Source: Pseudomonadota bacterium
Lineage (GTDB): Bacteria; Myxococcota_A; UBA796; SXON01
Length of the DNA stretch: 6,624 bases
Assembly (NCBI GenBank): GCA_005776735.1
Contig: SXOM01000377.1
Coordinates: 1 to 6,624, forward strand
Reading direction: 5' to 3'
The position numbers were made by a program, and so were the translations under genes. Below, one piece after another: positions 5,318 to 6,624 of this stretch (within the stretch, counting starts at the first letter, position 1; every line of letters begins with the position of its first letter). Below the pieces are notes generated by a model. That model was given only the letters and a program-made list of their open reading frames with translations, was not told the DNA's origin and made no database searches.

Positions 5318-6156
5318 GCGTCGCGGTCGCGTGCGCGGCGGAGCCCCCTGCCCCGCCTGCAGCCGCCCCGGTCACCGCCACCCCCGTCGTTCCGGCCTTG
5401 CCTGCCCCGGCGGCACCGGTGCTCGCGACCTCGGGTGAGCTCGCCGGCTCCTGCGAAGCGTCGGCACTGGTCCGCGTGGGCGATCGCTGGATCGTCGGGG
5501 ACAACGAAGCCGAAGCGCTCCTCTTCGTCTACGACGCCGCGTGGCAGCCGCTCCCCGACGAGCCGCTGAAACCGCCGGTCGAGGACGTCGAAGCGCTGGC
5601 GCTCTTGGACGGCCGGCTGGTCGTGGTGGGCAGCCACTCGCTCAACCGGAAGGGCAAACCGCGCCCCGATCGCCACCGGATCCTCGGCCTCGGCCCCCGC
5701 CCTGTCGAGCTCGACGCGGCCCCGTTCGGCGCGGCGCTGGACATCGAGGGCGCCGTGGCCTGGCGCGGGCAGGTCTGGTTGGGGCTTCGCGGCCCGGTCC
5801 GCGGCGGGGTCACCACGCTGGTCCGCGTCTCCACCGGCGCAGACTACGGCCGCATCGAGCAGATCGTGCCCATCGACCTCGCGGGCGACGGCATCCGGGA
5901 GCTCACTCCGTGGGGCGAAGCGCTCCTGGTGGTCAGCGGCCCCGTCGCCGACAGCGGCCGCCCGTTCGCGTTGTGGTCGCTCGCCGCGCCCGACGCGGCG
6001 CCCGTCCGCCTGGCCGCCACGCTCCCCGCCGGCGCGGAGGGCGCGTGGGTCGACGGCGACCGCGTGGTGTACGTGCTCGACGGCAAGGGCGAGCCGGGTG
6101 CGTGCGAAACGCCGAGCCGCTGGGGCAGCGAGCGCCTGACGCCGGGGCCCGGGTAG
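5299..6156 (+). CDS. DUF3616 domain lipoprotein
   Basis: 285 residues. The N-terminus MVRLVLSVAVAC has a short hydrophobic stretch ending in AVAC, a relaxed lipobox, so Cys12 is the probable lipidation site. A Pro/Ala-rich spacer (13-43) follows, as in many lipoproteins. From about residue 46 the protein matches DUF3616: NEAEALLFVY (69-78), EDVEAL (95-100), GSHSLNRKGK (111-120), DIEGAVAW then LGLRGPV (148-167), DLAGDGIRELT (193-203) and VVSGPV (211-216). DUF3616 proteins are thought to be beta-propeller-like and have no agreed function. Cys52 near the start and Cys269 near the end of the domain could close the fold with a disulfide. The start lies inside the PEGA gene (19-base overlap) and no other in-frame start lies near it upstream; a GGTGGG stretch stands directly before the ATG. 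Co-transcription and translational coupling with the PEGA gene are likely. The protein is probably periplasmic or surface-exposed. Confidence 0.87.
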   Translation: MVRLVLSVAVACAAEPPAPPAAAPVTATPVVPALPAPAAPVLATSGELAGSCEASALVRVGDRWIVGDNEAEALLFVYDAAWQPLPDEPLKPPVEDVEALALLDGRLVVVGSHSLNRKGKPRPDRHRILGLGPRPVELDAAPFGAALDIEGAVAWRGQVWLGLRGPVRGGVTTLVRVSTGADYGRIEQIVPIDLAGDGIRELTPWGEALLVVSGPVADSGRPFALWSLAAPDAAPVRLAATLPAGAEGAWVDGDRVVYVLDGKGEPGACETPSRWGSERLTPGPG

Positions 6157-6177
6157 GGCGACCCCCACCCAACCGCG

Positions 6178-6203
6178 CCGGTCGGACGCCGCGCCGCGAC
6201 CGG
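6178..6203. terminator. Weak hairpin between convergent genes, possible bidirectional terminator
   Basis: CCGGTCG (6178-6184) and CGACCGG (6197-6203) are perfect inverted repeats of seven bases around a 12-base loop. They lie in the 80-base gap between the stop of the DUF3616 gene and the stop of uvrB. There is no T-run on either side, so this is not a standard intrinsic terminator, and short inverted repeats are common by chance at this G+C content. Nothing else is recognisable in the gap. Confidence 0.2.
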
Positions 6204-6236
6204 GCCCGACGGCGGCCGAAGCCGGCGCGCGGCGCA

Positions 6237-6624
6237 CTACCCGGGCTGCACCAGCAGCTCTTCGAGGCCCCGCACCCGGTCGCGGAGCTCGGCCGCCCGC
6301 TCGAAGTCGAGCCGCGCGGCCGCGGCCTTCATCTCGCCCCGCAGGCGCTGGATCGCCAGCGGCAACGCCTCGACCGTGAGCTCGGGCAGCTCCTTCGCTT
6401 CGTCCTTGTCCTTGGGGACCTTGACGTAGTCGGCGTCGAGGATGGCCGCGAGCGGGCTCTCGAAGCTCTTCACGATGGTGCGCGGGGTGATGCCGTGCTC
6501 GGCGTTGTACGCCATCTGCTTCGCGCGCCGACGCTCGGTCTCGCCCATCGCCTCGTGCATCGAGGGGGTGACCTTGTCGGCGTAGAGGACCACGCGGCCT
6601 TCGACGTTGCGTGCGGCGCGGCCG
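6237..6624 (-). CDS. uvrB: Excinuclease ABC subunit B, C-terminal part (partial)
   Basis: The last 128 residues or so of UvrB; the rest lies beyond the right edge. UvrB is the DNA-damage-verifying helicase of nucleotide excision repair. It loads with UvrA and recruits UvrC. Visible first is GRAARNVEGRVVLYADKVT, the end of helicase motif VI and the strand after it, then the conserved GETERRR and YNAEHGITPRTI. A variable charged linker (VKVPKDKDEAKELPEL) leads to the UVR domain (LPLAIQRLRGEMKAAAARL, then DFERAAELRDRVRGLEELL), the helical pair that binds UvrC. The protein ends eight residues after the DRVRG motif, as is normal. Two in-frame GTG codons near the window edge are internal Val codons, not starts. 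The gene converges on the DUF3616 gene with 80 bases between stops. Confidence 0.97.
   Translation of the reverse strand, partial: GRAARNVEGRVVLYADKVTPSMHEAMGETERRRAKQMAYNAEHGITPRTIVKSFESPLAAILDADYVKVPKDKDEAKELPELTVEALPLAIQRLRGEMKAAAARLDFERAAELRDRVRGLEELLVQPG

Noticed and set aside
4374..5504. Minus-strand frame with Arg-rich runs opposite the Asp-rich tract.
   Set aside because: The Arg runs are the mirror of GAC triplet runs in the PEGA gene; no domain is visible.
5149..6237. Minus-strand frame of about 360 codons opposite the DUF3616 gene.
   Set aside because: The plus strand carries clear DUF3616 motifs, while the minus translation is Ala/Arg/Gly-rich with no motif.

Overview
The window is very G+C-rich and densely coded. 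Its protein families point to Myxococcota or a close deltaproteobacterial relative: a MYXO-CTERM-like surface-sorting tail on a choice-of-anchor D protein, a PEGA-repeat protein with an acidic linker, a DUF3616 lipoprotein and a stand-alone PP2C phosphatase. The lineage call is inference from gene content.

Layout, left to right. A short minus-strand reading frame (1-98) runs off the left edge and looks like the first 32 codons of a divergent gene. On the plus strand follow: a 559-aa polytopic membrane protein with a GT-C glycosyltransferase-like build (117-1796); an exported choice-of-anchor D protein with a C-terminal sorting signal (1830-3077); a cytoplasmic PP2C-type Ser/Thr phosphatase seven bases later (3085-3852); a PEGA-repeat protein with an Asp-rich linker and a membrane hairpin (3914-5317); and a DUF3616 lipoprotein overlapping it by 19 bases (5299-6156). 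On the minus strand, converging with these, is the 3' end of uvrB (6237-6624), cut by the right edge.

Transcription units. The spacing suggests 1830-3852 and 3914-6156 are two-gene units. The 117 gene may have its own promoter or be read together with 1830. The presumed unit heads at 117 and 1830 have no Shine-Dalgarno sequence, but a -10-like hexamer lies 7-8 bases before the start codon, as expected for leaderless or near-leaderless mRNAs. The second gene of each pair starts by stop/start overlap or inside the previous gene, so translational coupling is likely.

Function. Three of the five complete proteins are predicted to be exported (surface-anchored, membrane-anchored and lipidated), one is an integral membrane protein, and the phosphatase is cytoplasmic. 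Apart from uvrB these look like cell-envelope and signalling accessory genes. Nothing in the window shows a shared pathway. No tRNA, rRNA, CRISPR array, insertion sequence or phage gene was seen. The points most worth checking are the short uncharged signal peptides, the leaderless starts, an EF-hand-like loop in the Asp-rich linker, and the PEGA/DUF3616 pairing.
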